Source: Pseudoalteromonas sp. 3D05
GTDB taxonomy: Bacteria; Pseudomonadota; Gammaproteobacteria; Enterobacterales; Alteromonadaceae
NCBI RefSeq assembly: GCF_002723455.1
Contig: NZ_PDUS01000007.1
Location: 518 to 64,517, forward strand
Direction: 5' to 3'
Length of the DNA: 64,000 nt
In this document: piece after piece, positions 7,794 through 17,362 of the stretch
How positions within the stretch are numbered: position 1 is the stretch's first letter
Layout: the number at the start of each line of letters is the position of its first letter
The notes under the pieces: generated by a model
Told to the model about the DNA's origin: nothing
Database searches by the model: none
The model's input: only the letters and a program-made list of their open reading frames with translations
Made by a program: the position numbers and the translations under genes

Positions 7794-8207
7794 TTACAAA
7801 TAGAGCCTTGTGTTATTTGGCGTGCTGCAAGGTGTTAGGGTAAAGCTATTAATTGTGGTTATTAACAACTGTTGTTGTTGTTTCTCGAGCTTGAGCTCAG
7901 TACTGAGCAGCTCTTTACGAATTACAGCGTAATCTGCAATCTCGGTTTGATTTGCTTTTAGATAGGCGCGTGTAGCACGAAGGGGCTTCAATACCTGCTG
8001 GTCAAATTCACAAATTGATTGTTCAAGCTTGTTTAGCTGAGTTTGACTAACTGCTAGCTTGAGAGAGTCTAGGTAATACAGTAACAAACACAGGTTTACA
8101 TTTTTACCTTGCTGGTTTTGATAATCCAACAGACGCGTTTGCATGTCACCTTTGCTATAAAGGTCACATGCAAATTGCCAAAAGTCATCGCAGTTAAGCA
8201 AGTTCAT
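7794..8207 (-). CDS. TIGR02444/DUF2390 family protein
   Basis: A 137-residue predicted cytoplasmic, helical protein. It matches the pattern of the TIGR02444 family: NLLNCDDFWQFACDLYSKGD near the start and CLLLYYLDSLKLAVSQTQL in the first third. These proteins are usually encoded next to the ABC-F gene yheS in Vibrio, Shewanella and relatives, as here. The start at 8207 is chosen because the family begins at the NLLNCDDFW segment; a start at 8243 would add a basic stretch encoded inside yheS. It overlaps the end of yheS by 14 bp, so translation is coupled. Function unknown. Confidence 0.8.
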   Translation of the reverse strand: MNLLNCDDFWQFACDLYSKGDMQTRLLDYQNQQGKNVNLCLLLYYLDSLKLAVSQTQLNKLEQSICEFDQQVLKPLRATRAYLKANQTEIADYAVIRKELLSTELKLEKQQQQLLITTINSFTLTPCSTPNNTRLYL

Positions 8208-10116
8208 CGGCAAACGCTTGTTCTTTTTCTTCCATCTCTTCAAGGGCCATGAGTAGCTCTTCTTCGATATCGTTTACTTTAGGTGTTAATGTCGCTTGTT
8301 TTGCTATTAACTCTTTTAGTTTGGCTTTGTTGTCATCGTTATAAAGGGTGTTATCGCCCAGTGCAACTTCAACTTCGTTTAGTTCTGCTGAATGTTTATC
8401 GAGTTGTTTTTCAAGTTTTTCAATGTGCTTTTTAAGGGGCTGAATTGATTTTCTAAATTCTGCCTCTAAACGCTTTTGCTCTTTGCGGTTAACGTGTGAG
8501 TTTGCTTTTGGTTCGTCATCAGTTTGCCTAACCTTTGCGGCTTCTTTATTGGCATTGAGTAACCATTGATAGTACTCATCTAAGTCATAGCCAAACTGCG
8601 TGACTTCGCCGTTATCAACCAAGTAATATTCATCGGCGGTGTTTTTGAGCATATGGCGATCATGCGATACCGTAACCATAGCACCTTCAAAGCCTTGCAA
8701 CGCCATCACTAAAGCGTGGCGCATTTCTAAATCAAGGTGGTTGGTTGGCTCATCCAGCAGCAGTAAGTTAGGTTTTTGATAAACCAGCATAGCTAAAACG
8801 AGGCGGGCTTTTTCACCCCCTGAGAATGGCGCAACTGGCTCAAGCGCTTTGTCGCCTATAAATGCAAAGCCGCCTAAAAAGTCACGCAGAGATTGCTCAC
8901 TGGCTTTTGGATTTAAGCGCTGGATATGTGTAACGGCACTGGCTTTTAAATCTAAGGATTCTAATTGGTGCTGCGCAAAGTAACCGATGTTTAAACCCTG
9001 GTGTTGAAATACTTCACCGGCTTGTGGCTGTAGCTCGCCAGCGAGGAGTTTAATAAGTGTTGATTTACCCGCACCGTTACGCCCAAGAAGTGCAATACGA
9101 CTACCCGGTACTAAGTTAAGTTTTATACTATCTAAAATAGTCACATCACCATAACCTGCTTTGGCTTTATCAAGTGTCATAAGCGGGTTAGGTAAGGCAA
9201 GTGGCTCGGCAAATTCAAAATCAAACGGCGAATCGGCATGTGCTGGGGCAAGTTTTTCCATACGCTCAAGGGCTTTTACACGGCTTTGTGCTTGTTTAGC
9301 TTTACTGGCTTTGGCTTTAAAGCGTGTAATAAATTGCTCAAGGTGGGCAATTTGCTCCTGTTGTTTTTCAAACATCGCTTGTTGTTGCAGTAAGCGCTCG
9401 GCTTTTTGGCGTTCAAATTGCGAATAGTGGCCTTTATATACATTGATTTTTTGTTGGTCGATATGCCAAATCTGATCAACCACCGCATCTAAAAATTCAC
9501 GGTCATGAGAGATCAATACCAGCGTGCCTGTGTAAGCGCGTAAAAAACGTTCTAGCCAATAGACGGCATCTAAGTCTAAGTGGTTAGTTGGCTCATCCAG
9601 CAGTAGCAAGTCGGCATCGCGAATCAGTGCTTGGGCTAGGTTTAAACGCATACGCCAACCACCAGAAAACGCACTGACTGGGTTTTCAATTAGATTATTG
9701 GCAAAGCCTAAACCGTGCAATAGTTCGCCTGCTTTGGCTTCAATACTGTAGCCTTTAATGTTCTCAAGCTGAATATGCACTTTGGCTTGTGTATCGCCGT
9801 CGTTATTTTGCTCAGCTTCACGTAATGCAATCCGCAGCGCGTAGTAATCAGGGTGGCCTTGTAATACGTAATCAATCGCGCTTATTTCAAGCGCTGGAGT
9901 TTCTTGTTTTACCGACGAAATAGACCAATCTTTAGGGATGGTGTAATTACCCGCATCTAACGAAAGCTCTGACTTTAATAAGCTAAATAAGGTAGATTTA
10001 CCGCAGCCATTTGCACCGACTAAGCCTACTTTGTGCTCTGGAAATAAGGTTGCTGAAGCATCTTTTAATAGTGCTTTACCGCCACGCAGAAGTTCTATTT
10101 CTGAAATTTGGATCAT
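8194..10116 (-). CDS. yheS: ABC-F ATPase YheS
   Basis: A 640-residue ribosome-associated ABC-F protein with two ATPase domains and no membrane segments. Domain 1 has Walker A GANGCGKST (residue ~34), signature FSGGWRMR and Walker B LLLLDEPTNHLDLD. The inter-domain linker (~245-310) is rich in charged and Gln residues. Domain 2 has GRNGAGKST, FSGGEKAR and LLLLDEPTNHLDLE. A coiled-coil C-terminal tail (~555-640) ends the protein. ABC-F proteins bind the ribosomal E-site and act on stalled or regulated translation. The gene heads a unit with the TIGR02444 gene and is divergent from yheV. Confidence 0.95.
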   Translation of the reverse strand: MIQISEIELLRGGKALLKDASATLFPEHKVGLVGANGCGKSTLFSLLKSELSLDAGNYTIPKDWSISSVKQETPALEISAIDYVLQGHPDYYALRIALREAEQNNDGDTQAKVHIQLENIKGYSIEAKAGELLHGLGFANNLIENPVSAFSGGWRMRLNLAQALIRDADLLLLDEPTNHLDLDAVYWLERFLRAYTGTLVLISHDREFLDAVVDQIWHIDQQKINVYKGHYSQFERQKAERLLQQQAMFEKQQEQIAHLEQFITRFKAKASKAKQAQSRVKALERMEKLAPAHADSPFDFEFAEPLALPNPLMTLDKAKAGYGDVTILDSIKLNLVPGSRIALLGRNGAGKSTLIKLLAGELQPQAGEVFQHQGLNIGYFAQHQLESLDLKASAVTHIQRLNPKASEQSLRDFLGGFAFIGDKALEPVAPFSGGEKARLVLAMLVYQKPNLLLLDEPTNHLDLEMRHALVMALQGFEGAMVTVSHDRHMLKNTADEYYLVDNGEVTQFGYDLDEYYQWLLNANKEAAKVRQTDDEPKANSHVNRKEQKRLEAEFRKSIQPLKKHIEKLEKQLDKHSAELNEVEVALGDNTLYNDDNKAKLKELIAKQATLTPKVNDIEEELLMALEEMEEKEQAFADELA

Positions 10117-10238
10117 GAATACGTTACTTTACTGTGCCCTGATTTAATTGCCCACATCATAGCACGGATCGACTTATGGTTATCAATCGTATCTGTATTA
10201 GGATAAAATGAAAGCAGTTAAAACTGTGGAGAAATGGT

Positions 10239-10442
10239 GTGAAACAGAGAAAACGATTTATTGCGGGTGCAACCTGCCCTGAATGTAAAACCATGGACAT
10301 GATGATGCTTTATAAAGAGCATGACGTTGAAAAGGTTGAGTGCGTTCAGTGCGGTCATAAAATGACTCAGCCAGAGCAAGCTGTGCAAGCATCAACACGC
10401 CAATTTGAACAAGTGATTGGCGTGTTTAAGCCGGGCGATTAA
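10239..10442 (+). CDS. yheV: YheV family zinc-ribbon protein
   Basis: A 67-residue protein that begins KQRKRFIAGATCPEC and carries two Cys-x-x-Cys pairs (CPEC near residue 13, CVQC near residue 35), the pattern of a zinc ribbon. This matches YheV, a conserved gammaproteobacterial protein of unknown function. The start is GTG at 10239, with GGAG a few bases upstream; there is no ATG in frame before the conserved N-terminus. It lies divergent to yheS and convergent with slyX, the same neighbourhood as in Escherichia coli. Confidence 0.9.
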   Translation: MKQRKRFIAGATCPECKTMDMMMLYKEHDVEKVECVQCGHKMTQPEQAVQASTRQFEQVIGVFKPGD

Positions 10443-10450
10443 CCGTTTGT

Positions 10451-10663
10451 TTAATAATGCGGTGGCGGCGGCTCTTGCATTTGCGACATTAAAGAGGGTT
10501 GTTGCGACTCTTTTATTTTTTCAGCCAGTAGCTCTGTTTGGCGTTTCATTTTAGCCAACAGCTGCTGGTGAGCTTTAATTTCATCATTTAAAATATCAAT
10601 GGTCTCGTCTTGGAAGGCTACTTTGGCCTCAAGCTCCATTAAGCGATGTTCAATTGTGTTCAT
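10451..10663 (-). CDS. slyX: SlyX family protein
   Basis: A 70-residue coiled-coil protein. Heptad-like LEAKVAFQDETIDILNDEI and the Pro-rich end PPPPHY are the family hallmarks of SlyX. The function is unknown; the gene is usually found close to fkpA and slyD, as it is here. It overlaps the end of the WD40 lipoprotein gene by 14 bp, so the two are translationally coupled. Confidence 0.93.
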   Translation of the reverse strand: MNTIEHRLMELEAKVAFQDETIDILNDEIKAHQQLLAKMKRQTELLAEKIKESQQPSLMSQMQEPPPPHY

Positions 10664-11648
10664 TAGCTTCTCGTATAGTAAAGCGCTCAGCGATTCCGCT
10701 GGAGCTTTCGGTTAACAACGCAGTATCGTTATCAGTAAACGCGACATCTAATACCACCGCAGATTTAGGCTTACTGCCTTCTCGCGGAGTGACTCGCCAG
10801 CTTTGAATATTTTCACCATCGGCTATTTGCCATAAATCAACTAAGCGGTTAGGTGAGCCAGTTAACAGCAACGTTGCTTGTTCGTTAAATCGAACCGCAG
10901 TAAAAATTTTCTGACGGGCAATATACTTTAGTTTGCTAACAAGATCACCTGTTGTCAGCTGCCATACATGTGCTTGTGCCATACTGTCTGCGGTAAAGGC
11001 ATAGCGACCTTGTGGATCAAGGGCTACTTGCGTAACACGGTTGGGGTGATTAAAACGGTGAATAACTTGGCCGCTTTGCGTATCCCAAAAATAGGCAACA
11101 TAATCATTTGATCCACTTAATGCGAAGCGGCCATTGGGTGAAAGATCTACCACGTTAATTTTTTCTTGGTGGCCAAGGAACTCAATGCGCCTTCCGGTCT
11201 CTAAGTTGAGGTAAACCACAACATTGTCGCTACGGCCATACAAAACACTGCGGCCTTTGTTGCTAATAGCGATATCGCGAATGGTGGCGGTTTTTATTTT
11301 GTAGTAGCCAACGTTGTCACCCGTGTTGATATCCCAAACGGCAAACGTGGTTTTTTCAGCAGTAACGGCATGGCTGTTATCAAAGGCGATGGCAACAGTG
11401 TGTACCAAACTATCTTGGTCTTGTTGCTGAAACCATTGGTATTTTAATACCTGCTGTTGATTATCCCATAGGGCGACCCCATGGTGTATAGATGAGATCA
11501 GGCTATACCGGCCATCATGAGAAAGGGCAGAGGCAAATGCGCCCTTTGCTGCGTGCTCATAGCTGGCAGTCGCGTGTTCTTTTTGTTCTGAGCAGGCAAT
11601 TAATAAAGTGCAGCACAGAAGATACAAAAAAGTACGAAATATCGACAT
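10650..11648 (-). CDS. WD40-repeat lipoprotein
   Basis: A 332-residue exported lipoprotein. The signal peptide ends in a lipobox LLIAC (Cys ~19). The mature part has WD40-type repeats with GHQEKINVVDLSPNGRFALSGSNDYVAYFWD as the clearest copy and others such as TADSMAQAHVWQ and LLTGSPNRLVDLWQ, giving a predicted beta-propeller of about six or seven blades. Propellers of this kind are protein-binding platforms. It is co-transcribed with slyX and divergent from the FkpA gene. The binding partner is unknown. Confidence 0.85.
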   Translation of the reverse strand: MSIFRTFLYLLCCTLLIACSEQKEHATASYEHAAKGAFASALSHDGRYSLISSIHHGVALWDNQQQVLKYQWFQQQDQDSLVHTVAIAFDNSHAVTAEKTTFAVWDINTGDNVGYYKIKTATIRDIAISNKGRSVLYGRSDNVVVYLNLETGRRIEFLGHQEKINVVDLSPNGRFALSGSNDYVAYFWDTQSGQVIHRFNHPNRVTQVALDPQGRYAFTADSMAQAHVWQLTTGDLVSKLKYIARQKIFTAVRFNEQATLLLTGSPNRLVDLWQIADGENIQSWRVTPREGSKPKSAVVLDVAFTDNDTALLTESSSGIAERFTIREANEHN

Positions 11649-11850
11649 ATTACAGGTATTTCCCCTTAACTCTTATTGACTGAGAGGTTAGACTAGGACG
11701 CGATAAAGGTCGAGGTCGTTTATCTAATGATTTGAAATTGGCATATTGCCTTACTCAGTAATTAGATAAGCAGCCTATCACGTAGGCCGTTAATCTTTAA
11801 CTAGTAATAATACAATAAATGACATCTGCAAAGTGTGTCGGAGATTTAAA

Positions 11851-12603
11851 ATGAAAAAGACGATTAAATTGTCATTGATTGCAGCGTCAGTTTTAGCGCT
11901 TACAGCTTGTAATCAAGAAGCAAAACAAGAACAAGCACCTGTAAAGTTAGAAACTGAAGCACAACAACAAGCATACGGTATTGGTGCATCTGTAGGTAAC
12001 TTTTTAAATAAAGACTTAGCTGACAAAACTGAGCTAGGTGTTGAGCTTGATCAAGCATTACTTATGCGCGGTTTTAAAGATGCGCTTGCTGGCGAGTCTA
12101 AGCTAGATGAAGAGAAAATCCGTGAAGTATTAACTGCACTTGATACATCTGTACGTACTAAGCAAGAAGCTCAGGCGAAAGTTGAAGCAGAGAAAAGCAA
12201 AGCTGCGGGTGAACAATACCTAGTTGATAACGCTGCAAAAGAAGGCGTAACAGTGACTGAGTCAGGTCTTCAATACGAAGTACTGTCAATGGGTGACGGT
12301 GAAAAGCCTGTAGCGACTGACGTTGTTAAAGTACATTACAAAGGTACTTTACTAGACGGCACAGAATTTGATAGCTCTTATTCACGTAATGAACCTACAA
12401 CATTCCCACTTAACCGTGTTATCGCAGGTTGGACTGAAGGTTTACAGCTTATGCCTGTTGGGTCTAAGTACAAATTCACTATTCCATCTGAGCTTGCTTA
12501 TGGCGAACGTGATTTAGGTAAGATCCCTGCTAACTCAACACTTGTTTTTGAAGTAGAATTACTTGAAATTCAAGGTGAAGAAGAAGTAGCAGCAGCTGAG
12601 TAA
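11851..12603 (+). CDS. fkpA: FKBP-type peptidyl-prolyl cis-trans isomerase, FkpA type, probably lipidated
   Basis: A 250-residue periplasmic folding factor. The N-terminal helical dimerisation domain (~30-130, AYGIGASVGNFLNKDL) is followed by an FKBP domain (~140-243) with VKVHYKGTLLDGTEFDSSY, FPLNRVIAGWTEGLQLMPVGSKY, IPSELAYGER and TLVFEVELLEI, all active-site landmarks. The start at 11851 has GGAGA upstream. Unlike the Escherichia coli enzyme, the signal peptide ends LTACN, a good lipobox, so this copy is probably membrane-anchored. It catalyses proline isomerisation in exported proteins. A strong terminator follows. Confidence 0.92.
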   Translation: MKKTIKLSLIAASVLALTACNQEAKQEQAPVKLETEAQQQAYGIGASVGNFLNKDLADKTELGVELDQALLMRGFKDALAGESKLDEEKIREVLTALDTSVRTKQEAQAKVEAEKSKAAGEQYLVDNAAKEGVTVTESGLQYEVLSMGDGEKPVATDVVKVHYKGTLLDGTEFDSSYSRNEPTTFPLNRVIAGWTEGLQLMPVGSKYKFTIPSELAYGERDLGKIPANSTLVFEVELLEIQGEEEVAAAE

Positions 12604-12618
12604 TTTACTCAAGCTAGC

Positions 12619-12645
12619 AAAAAGGGGCCAATTGGCCCCTTTTTT
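12619..12645. terminator. bidirectional terminator between fkpA and rsd
   Basis: AAAAAGGGGCC-AATT-GGCCCCTTTTT is a perfect palindrome with A-runs and T-runs on both sides, able to stop transcription of fkpA (plus) and rsd (minus). Confidence 0.9.
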
Positions 12646-12659
12646 GTATAAATTACTTT

Positions 12660-13130
12660 TTATTCAGAGTGATTTGAATATAGGTTATCGATGAGTTCAT
12701 CCTCTAGCTCAAAGCGTAGTTCTAACGCTTCACCCAACTTAGATAAGTCATTATCAAATTGATTCAACAAATCATCTTTTGCAACTTCGGCATATTTGTC
12801 GTTAAAGTCTAATGCTATATCCGTTGTGTCAGAGATGCGAGGGTATAATTCATTGGCAAGTTGTTGGCTTTTAGGACCTTTTTGCTCACAAGCTTTTGCT
12901 ATGTCGTCATACACTTCAAAGTGTCCAGCAGACAAATAATCCATTAAAATTTGGCAAAAGGTTTGAATTTGCAGCTGATCGGGTAAAGCGTGATCTTTTT
13001 TGTCATACGGTGAAAAACCAGCAATTTTACAATAAAGCACGAGTAGCTCTTGGCGCTCTGTAAGCCATTTATCGATAATTGTGTGGCTCCCGCCCCATTT
13101 TTGTTGAGCTTTTTCCAAACGCGTCAGCAT
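12660..13130 (-). CDS. rsd: anti-sigma-70 factor Rsd/AlgQ
   Basis: A 156-residue helical protein matching Rsd/AlgQ, which binds region 4 of the housekeeping sigma factor and frees core polymerase for alternative sigma factors in stationary phase. Family landmarks are the N-terminal LTRLEKAQQKWGGSHTIIDKWL, the segment ERQELLVLYCKIAG and FCQILMDYLSAGHFEVYDDI. The C-terminal tail is acidic. The gene lies convergent to fkpA and upstream of hemE, a position conserved in Escherichia coli, where rsd and hemE are also close. Confidence 0.92.
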   Translation of the reverse strand: MLTRLEKAQQKWGGSHTIIDKWLTERQELLVLYCKIAGFSPYDKKDHALPDQLQIQTFCQILMDYLSAGHFEVYDDIAKACEQKGPKSQQLANELYPRISDTTDIALDFNDKYAEVAKDDLLNQFDNDLSKLGEALELRFELEDELIDNLYSNHSE

Positions 13131-13291
13131 GATTATTCTCCTAAGCCGGGTTGGTTTTGTTTATATAACAATGAAATATGGAGAAAAGATCAACACATTT
13201 TTTTCTTTATTCAGTAACAAAATTTTAAGTTGTTGATTTAAAGTAACTTATCAAAGTTAAATAAAAATGTGTTTAGTTTCTTTAAGGCAAG

Positions 13292-13418
13292 AAAAAACCA
13301 CCATAAATGGTGGTTTAATTTCTTTTTCCATGACTTGTTAAAACAAGCTTTCTTTTTGTTTTGGGAAGATTTTTATTTTTGTTGTTATACAATTTTTATT
13401 ATTGTTTTTGTTAACGCG
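13292..13418 (-). ncRNA. candidate small RNA
   Basis: In the 498-bp gap between rsd and hemE the minus strand carries a near-consensus sigma-70 promoter (TTGCAA at 13453-13448, 17-bp spacer, TATAAC at 13430-13425) and, about 115 bp further on, a strong intrinsic terminator: ten-base arms AAACCACCAT/ATGGTGGTTT (13295-13316) followed by six T residues. No gene on that strand needs this terminator. The transcript would be ~127 nt, A-rich, with a second hairpin CTTGTT/AACAAG before the terminator. I know no named family that matches. Expression is untested. Confidence 0.4.
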
Positions 13419-13628
13419 GGACAAGTTATACCAAGGTTTTTTGTATGTTGCAAACTTATTAATAAAAAAATTTAAATGTTACATTCTTTTTCGGGCATTT
13501 TTTCTACGTTGCATAAAACCTTTGATCTAAATCTATACAGGGGTGTTTTACAATTATTGCGATAGAGCGCTGTGCCATATGGTGATACAATCTGCGCAAT
13601 ATCTACAAGTTTTAGGATCCTTTACGCT

Positions 13629-14693
13629 ATGAGCGAATTAAAAAACGACCGTTATTTACGTGCATTACAAAAACAACCTGTTGATGTGACTCCGGTATGG
13701 ATGATGCGCCAAGCTGGCCGCTATTTGCCTGAATACCGCGCAACACGTGCACAAGCGGGCGATTTTATGAGCCTGTGTCGAAATGCTGAACTTGCCTGTG
13801 AAGTGACTTTACAGCCATTGCGTCGTTACCCGCTAGATGCAGCTATTTTATTTAGCGATATTTTAACGATCCCAGATGCAATGGGCTTAGGCTTGTACTT
13901 CGAAACCGGTGAAGGCCCTAAATTTGAACGTCCAATTTCATCTTTAGCTGACGTTAAGAAAATTCCAAAGCTCGACCCAACGGATGAACTTGGTTATGTA
14001 ATGAACGCCGTAAGCACTATTCGTCGTGAGCTAAAAGGTGAAGTGCCACTTATTGGTTTTTCTGGCTCACCTTGGACTTTGGCCACTTATATGGTTGAAG
14101 GTGGTAGCAGCAAGGTATTTGGTAAAATCAAAAAGATGGCGTTTGCAGAGCCGCAAACATTGCATTTATTGCTTGATAAACTAGCTGATTCAGTGATTGA
14201 TTATCTAAATGCACAAGTAAAAGCGGGTGCGCAATCGCTTATGGTTTTCGATTCATGGGGCGGAGTATTAAGCCCACGTGATTACAACGAATTCTCGCTG
14301 CAGTATATGCATAAAATTGTTGATGGTTTAATCCGTGAATATGACGGCCGTAAAGTGCCTGTAACATTGTTTACTAAAAACGGTGGTCAATGGATAGAAG
14401 CAATCGCGGCAACAGGCTGTGATGCTGTTGGGCTTGATTGGACTATCAACATTGGTGATGCTAAACGTCGTGTAGGCGATAAAGTAGCGTTACAAGGTAA
14501 TATGGACCCATCAATGCTGCATGGTACGCATGATCGTATTCGTCAAGAAGTTGGTACGATTTTAGAAGACTTTGGTACTGGCAATGGTCACGTATTTAAC
14601 TTAGGCCACGGTATAACACCGGATGTTGATCCTGAAAATGCAGGTGTATTCATCAATGCGGTACATGAGTTAAGTGCGCAATATCATAAATAA
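13629..14693 (+). CDS. hemE: uroporphyrinogen decarboxylase
   Basis: A 354-residue enzyme that decarboxylates the four acetate side chains of uroporphyrinogen III to give coproporphyrinogen III in heme synthesis. The signatures [15 protein letters not shown] (~21) and [17 protein letters not shown] (~60) are both complete, as is the [13 protein letters not shown] segment and the C-terminal FNLGHGI. The length equals that of the Escherichia coli enzyme. The start at 13629 fits the family; an in-frame upstream ATG at 13572 would add non-conserved sequence. It is a single gene with its own terminator at 14717-14745. Confidence 0.96.
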   Translation: MSELKNDRYLRALQKQPVDVTPVWMMRQAGRYLPEYRATRAQAGDFMSLCRNAELACEVTLQPLRRYPLDAAILFSDILTIPDAMGLGLYFETGEGPKFERPISSLADVKKIPKLDPTDELGYVMNAVSTIRRELKGEVPLIGFSGSPWTLATYMVEGGSSKVFGKIKKMAFAEPQTLHLLLDKLADSVIDYLNAQVKAGAQSLMVFDSWGGVLSPRDYNEFSLQYMHKIVDGLIREYDGRKVPVTLFTKNGGQWIEAIAATGCDAVGLDWTINIGDAKRRVGDKVALQGNMDPSMLHGTHDRIRQEVGTILEDFGTGNGHVFNLGHGITPDVDPENAGVFINAVHELSAQYHK

Positions 14694-14716
14694 AGGCTAT
14701 TAGCGTTTATAATTTA

Positions 14717-14745
14717 AAAAGCCCGCTAACGTTAGCGGGCTTTTT
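14717..14745. terminator. terminator after hemE
   Basis: AAAAAGCCCGCTAAC and GTTAGCGGGCTTTTT form a nearly perfect long stem with flanking A and T runs, serving hemE on the plus strand and sthA on the minus strand. Confidence 0.9.
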
Positions 14746-14774
14746 ATTGTCTTTAAGCGCTTATTAAATACGGA

Positions 14775-16202
14775 TTATGTAAATAAACGGTTTAAGCCAT
14801 TAAGTGCCGCAACGCGATAGGCTTCAGCCATGGTTGGGTAGTTAAAGGTCGTATTAACAAAGTAATCGATATTATTACCACCATGCTTTTGTTCCATAAT
14901 GGCTTGGCCAATGTGAACAATTTCTGAGGCACGCTCACCAAAGCAATGTACGCCGAGTACTTCTTTGGTTTCAGTGTGAAACAATATTTTTAAACTCCCT
15001 ACTTCAGTGCCTGCAATTTGTGCACGAGCTAAGTGTTTAAACTGCGCGCGACCTACTTCGTAAGGTATTTTAGCCGCAGTAAGCTCTTGCTCAGTTTTGC
15101 CCACAGAGCTCATCTCAGGGATAGTATAAATACCCGCCGGAATATCAATGATCAGCTTTTCATCGCAATTACCACAGGCAATGGCATCCGCTGCAATTCG
15201 GCCTTGGTCAAACGCCGCACTGGCTAAGCTTGGGTAACCAATTACATCACCCACAGCGTAAATGTTATCGATTTCGGTTTGGTATGTTTCGTTGACTTTT
15301 AGCTGGCCACGGCCATCAGCTTTCAATCCAACAGCTTCAAGGTTTAAACCGTCGGTGTTACCAGTTCGGCCATTAGCAAATAAAATGCAATCCGCTTTTA
15401 CACGTTTACCTGATTTTAAATGCATTATTACGCAGTCTTCACGGGTTTCAATGCGGTCAAACTCTTCGTTATGACGAATAACAATGCCGCTGTTCCAAAA
15501 GTGGTAGCTTAATGCATCTGATATCTCAGCATCCATAAACGCCAATAAGCGGTCGCGAGTGTTAACTAGATCTACTTTAGCACCGAGCCCTTTAAAAATA
15601 GACGCATACTCACAGCCAATTACACCAGCACCATAAATTAAAACGCGATGAGGGTCATGCTCAAGCCCTAAAATTGTGTCGCTGTCGTAAATACGCGAGT
15701 GAGTAAAATCGACTTCAGGTGGGCGATACGGGCGTGAACCTGTGGCAATAACAATGGTCTTTGCCGTCAAGCGCTCTGTTGAGCCATCTAGGCGAGTAAT
15801 TTCAACGGTGTTTTTATCAATAAAGCTCGCATCACCTTGGAATAAATGAATGCGGTTACGATCATAAAAACTGCTACGCAAGTTAGACTGCTTTGAGATC
15901 ACCGAGCTTGCGTGACGCAAAATATCGGGAAAAGTTAAGCGGGTGGGGCGTTCACCCATGCTAAATAGCGGGTTTGCTTTGTATTCAATGTAGCGGCTAA
16001 CTGAATGGCGTAGGGCTTTTGATGGAATGGTACCCCAATGCACACAGCCTCCGCCTACGCCTTCTTGGCGTTCGATAACGGCTACTTTTTTGTTGCTTTT
16101 AGACAGGTTCATGGCGGTACCTTCACCGCCAGGTCCTGTGCCTATAATAATTGCATCATATTGATATGATGGCTGTTCTTTCTTTACTTGTTGTTTGGCC
16201 AC
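14775..16202 (-). CDS. sthA: soluble pyridine nucleotide transhydrogenase
   Basis: A ~475-residue flavoprotein that moves reducing equivalents between NADPH and NAD+. FAD-binding [10 protein letters not shown] lies near the N-terminus. [16 protein letters not shown] corresponds to the redox-active site of the lipoamide-dehydrogenase family, but the second cysteine is replaced, as is normal for SthA. The NAD(P)-binding [13 protein letters not shown] is central and the dimer-interface domain is C-terminal ([15 protein letters not shown]). Two GTG starts are possible; 16202 is preferred because AGGAG precedes it at 5 nt, while it overlaps the one at 16208. It begins just behind the desaturase gene and is probably co-transcribed with it. 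Confidence 0.94.
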   Translation of the reverse strand: MAKQQVKKEQPSYQYDAIIIGTGPGGEGTAMNLSKSNKKVAVIERQEGVGGGCVHWGTIPSKALRHSVSRYIEYKANPLFSMGERPTRLTFPDILRHASSVISKQSNLRSSFYDRNRIHLFQGDASFIDKNTVEITRLDGSTERLTAKTIVIATGSRPYRPPEVDFTHSRIYDSDTILGLEHDPHRVLIYGAGVIGCEYASIFKGLGAKVDLVNTRDRLLAFMDAEISDALSYHFWNSGIVIRHNEEFDRIETREDCVIMHLKSGKRVKADCILFANGRTGNTDGLNLEAVGLKADGRGQLKVNETYQTEIDNIYAVGDVIGYPSLASAAFDQGRIAADAIACGNCDEKLIIDIPAGIYTIPEMSSVGKTEQELTAAKIPYEVGRAQFKHLARAQIAGTEVGSLKILFHTETKEVLGVHCFGERASEIVHIGQAIMEQKHGGNNIDYFVNTTFNYPTMAEAYRVAALNGLNRLFT

Positions 16203-16215
16203 TGCCACTCCTACA

Positions 16216-17349
16216 TTAACTAAAAGAGGCTTTTAATAACCTCGCATTCAGTGCTAGCCATGCTTGCTTTTGACTTTCCCAAGCGGCTTCTAATTCATGG
16301 TATTGTGTAATTAAAGCTGATTTTTCGCATTGTTGCAGCATGTTATTCTTTTTAACTTCTAGCACCTGTTTTTTTAGGGCGCAAAAGTGCTGTAATTTTT
16401 TCAACAATAAATCATATTCTTGCTGCAACAATGTTAGCTTATCTTGCGCTAGTGGCAATTTAGCTAAGCGAATTTGCGTTTTATTCATGAGCGTTTCGGC
16501 CTTCGCTTTTTCAATACGTTCGACCGGCGTACGTTTCAACTTATGTGCTAAGCCTAATGCTGCAAGCGAGCGAATTAACCATTTTGTAGGATCATAATGA
16601 AACCATCTAATGCCATTGCGGTAATCGCTGGCAAATATATGGTGAAAATTATGATACCCCTCGCCATAGGTGAATAGCGCTAAAAAGCCATTATCACGGG
16701 CTGTATTTTTTTCAGTGTAAGGGCGAGAGCCCCAAATATGCGCCACTGAATTAATAAAAAATGTAAAATGTTGGCTTAACACTAAACGCAACAATCCAGC
16801 TAATAATAGCATACCAAATACATCGCCGACCATTAAACCAAGGGCTAAAGGAATACCAATGTTTGTTGCCAATACCAATTTCATATAGTGACGATGCTGC
16901 CACATAACTACTTTATTGCGTTGTAAGTCACGGCAGTTGCTGTAATCACCATAGCTATCACCTTGATAATCACGCAACATCCAACCTATATGACTATACC
17001 AAAAGCCATTAGTTGCAGCGTATGGGTCTTTTACAGGGTCATCTACTTGGCCGTGATGAATTCTGTGATCGCTGCTCCAATGCAGTGCGCTATTTTGTAA
17101 TGCAAAAGCACCACCTAAAGCAAAAAAAGCCTCTATGACAGGGTGAGCGTCGTAGGTTTTATGTGCCCATAGGCGGTGATAGCCAGCAGTTATCGACATG
17201 CCGGCATAAAACATACACGCAACAAAAGCAATCCAATGCGCACTGGTAAATCCATGGGTAATTCCATACCAAGGAACTAAGGTAACAGCAGCCAAAAAGG
17301 TCAGGCTAAAAAATAGGACATTGGTCCAAATTATCGGTGGTTTTTTCAT
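16216..17349 (-). CDS. acyl-CoA delta-9 fatty-acid desaturase
   Basis: A 377-residue integral membrane di-iron desaturase that introduces a double bond into acyl chains with O2. The three histidine boxes are intact: HRLWAH (~62), HRIHH (~98) and HNFHH (~235). Four hydrophobic segments surround them. The last ~100 residues form a predicted coiled coil ([24 protein letters not shown]) not present in the shortest family members. A perfect 18-bp palindrome lies 14 bp upstream and fabR is divergent, so FabR very probably represses it. Downstream sthA follows after 7-13 bp, linking unsaturated lipid synthesis with NADPH balance. Confidence 0.93.
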   Translation of the reverse strand: MKKPPIIWTNVLFFSLTFLAAVTLVPWYGITHGFTSAHWIAFVACMFYAGMSITAGYHRLWAHKTYDAHPVIEAFFALGGAFALQNSALHWSSDHRIHHGQVDDPVKDPYAATNGFWYSHIGWMLRDYQGDSYGDYSNCRDLQRNKVVMWQHRHYMKLVLATNIGIPLALGLMVGDVFGMLLLAGLLRLVLSQHFTFFINSVAHIWGSRPYTEKNTARDNGFLALFTYGEGYHNFHHIFASDYRNGIRWFHYDPTKWLIRSLAALGLAHKLKRTPVERIEKAKAETLMNKTQIRLAKLPLAQDKLTLLQQEYDLLLKKLQHFCALKKQVLEVKKNNMLQQCEKSALITQYHELEAAWESQKQAWLALNARLLKASFS

Positions 17350-17362
17350 CTTTAAAAATCTG

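Noticed and set aside
13269..13475. 68-codon open frame between rsd and hemE
   Set aside because: Low-complexity Phe-rich product, no ribosome-binding site, and it lies across the candidate small RNA and its terminator.
13522..13535. FNR-like site TTGATCTAAATCTA upstream of hemE
   Set aside because: Only 8 of 10 conserved positions match and no promoter geometry supports it; AT-rich DNA gives such matches by chance.
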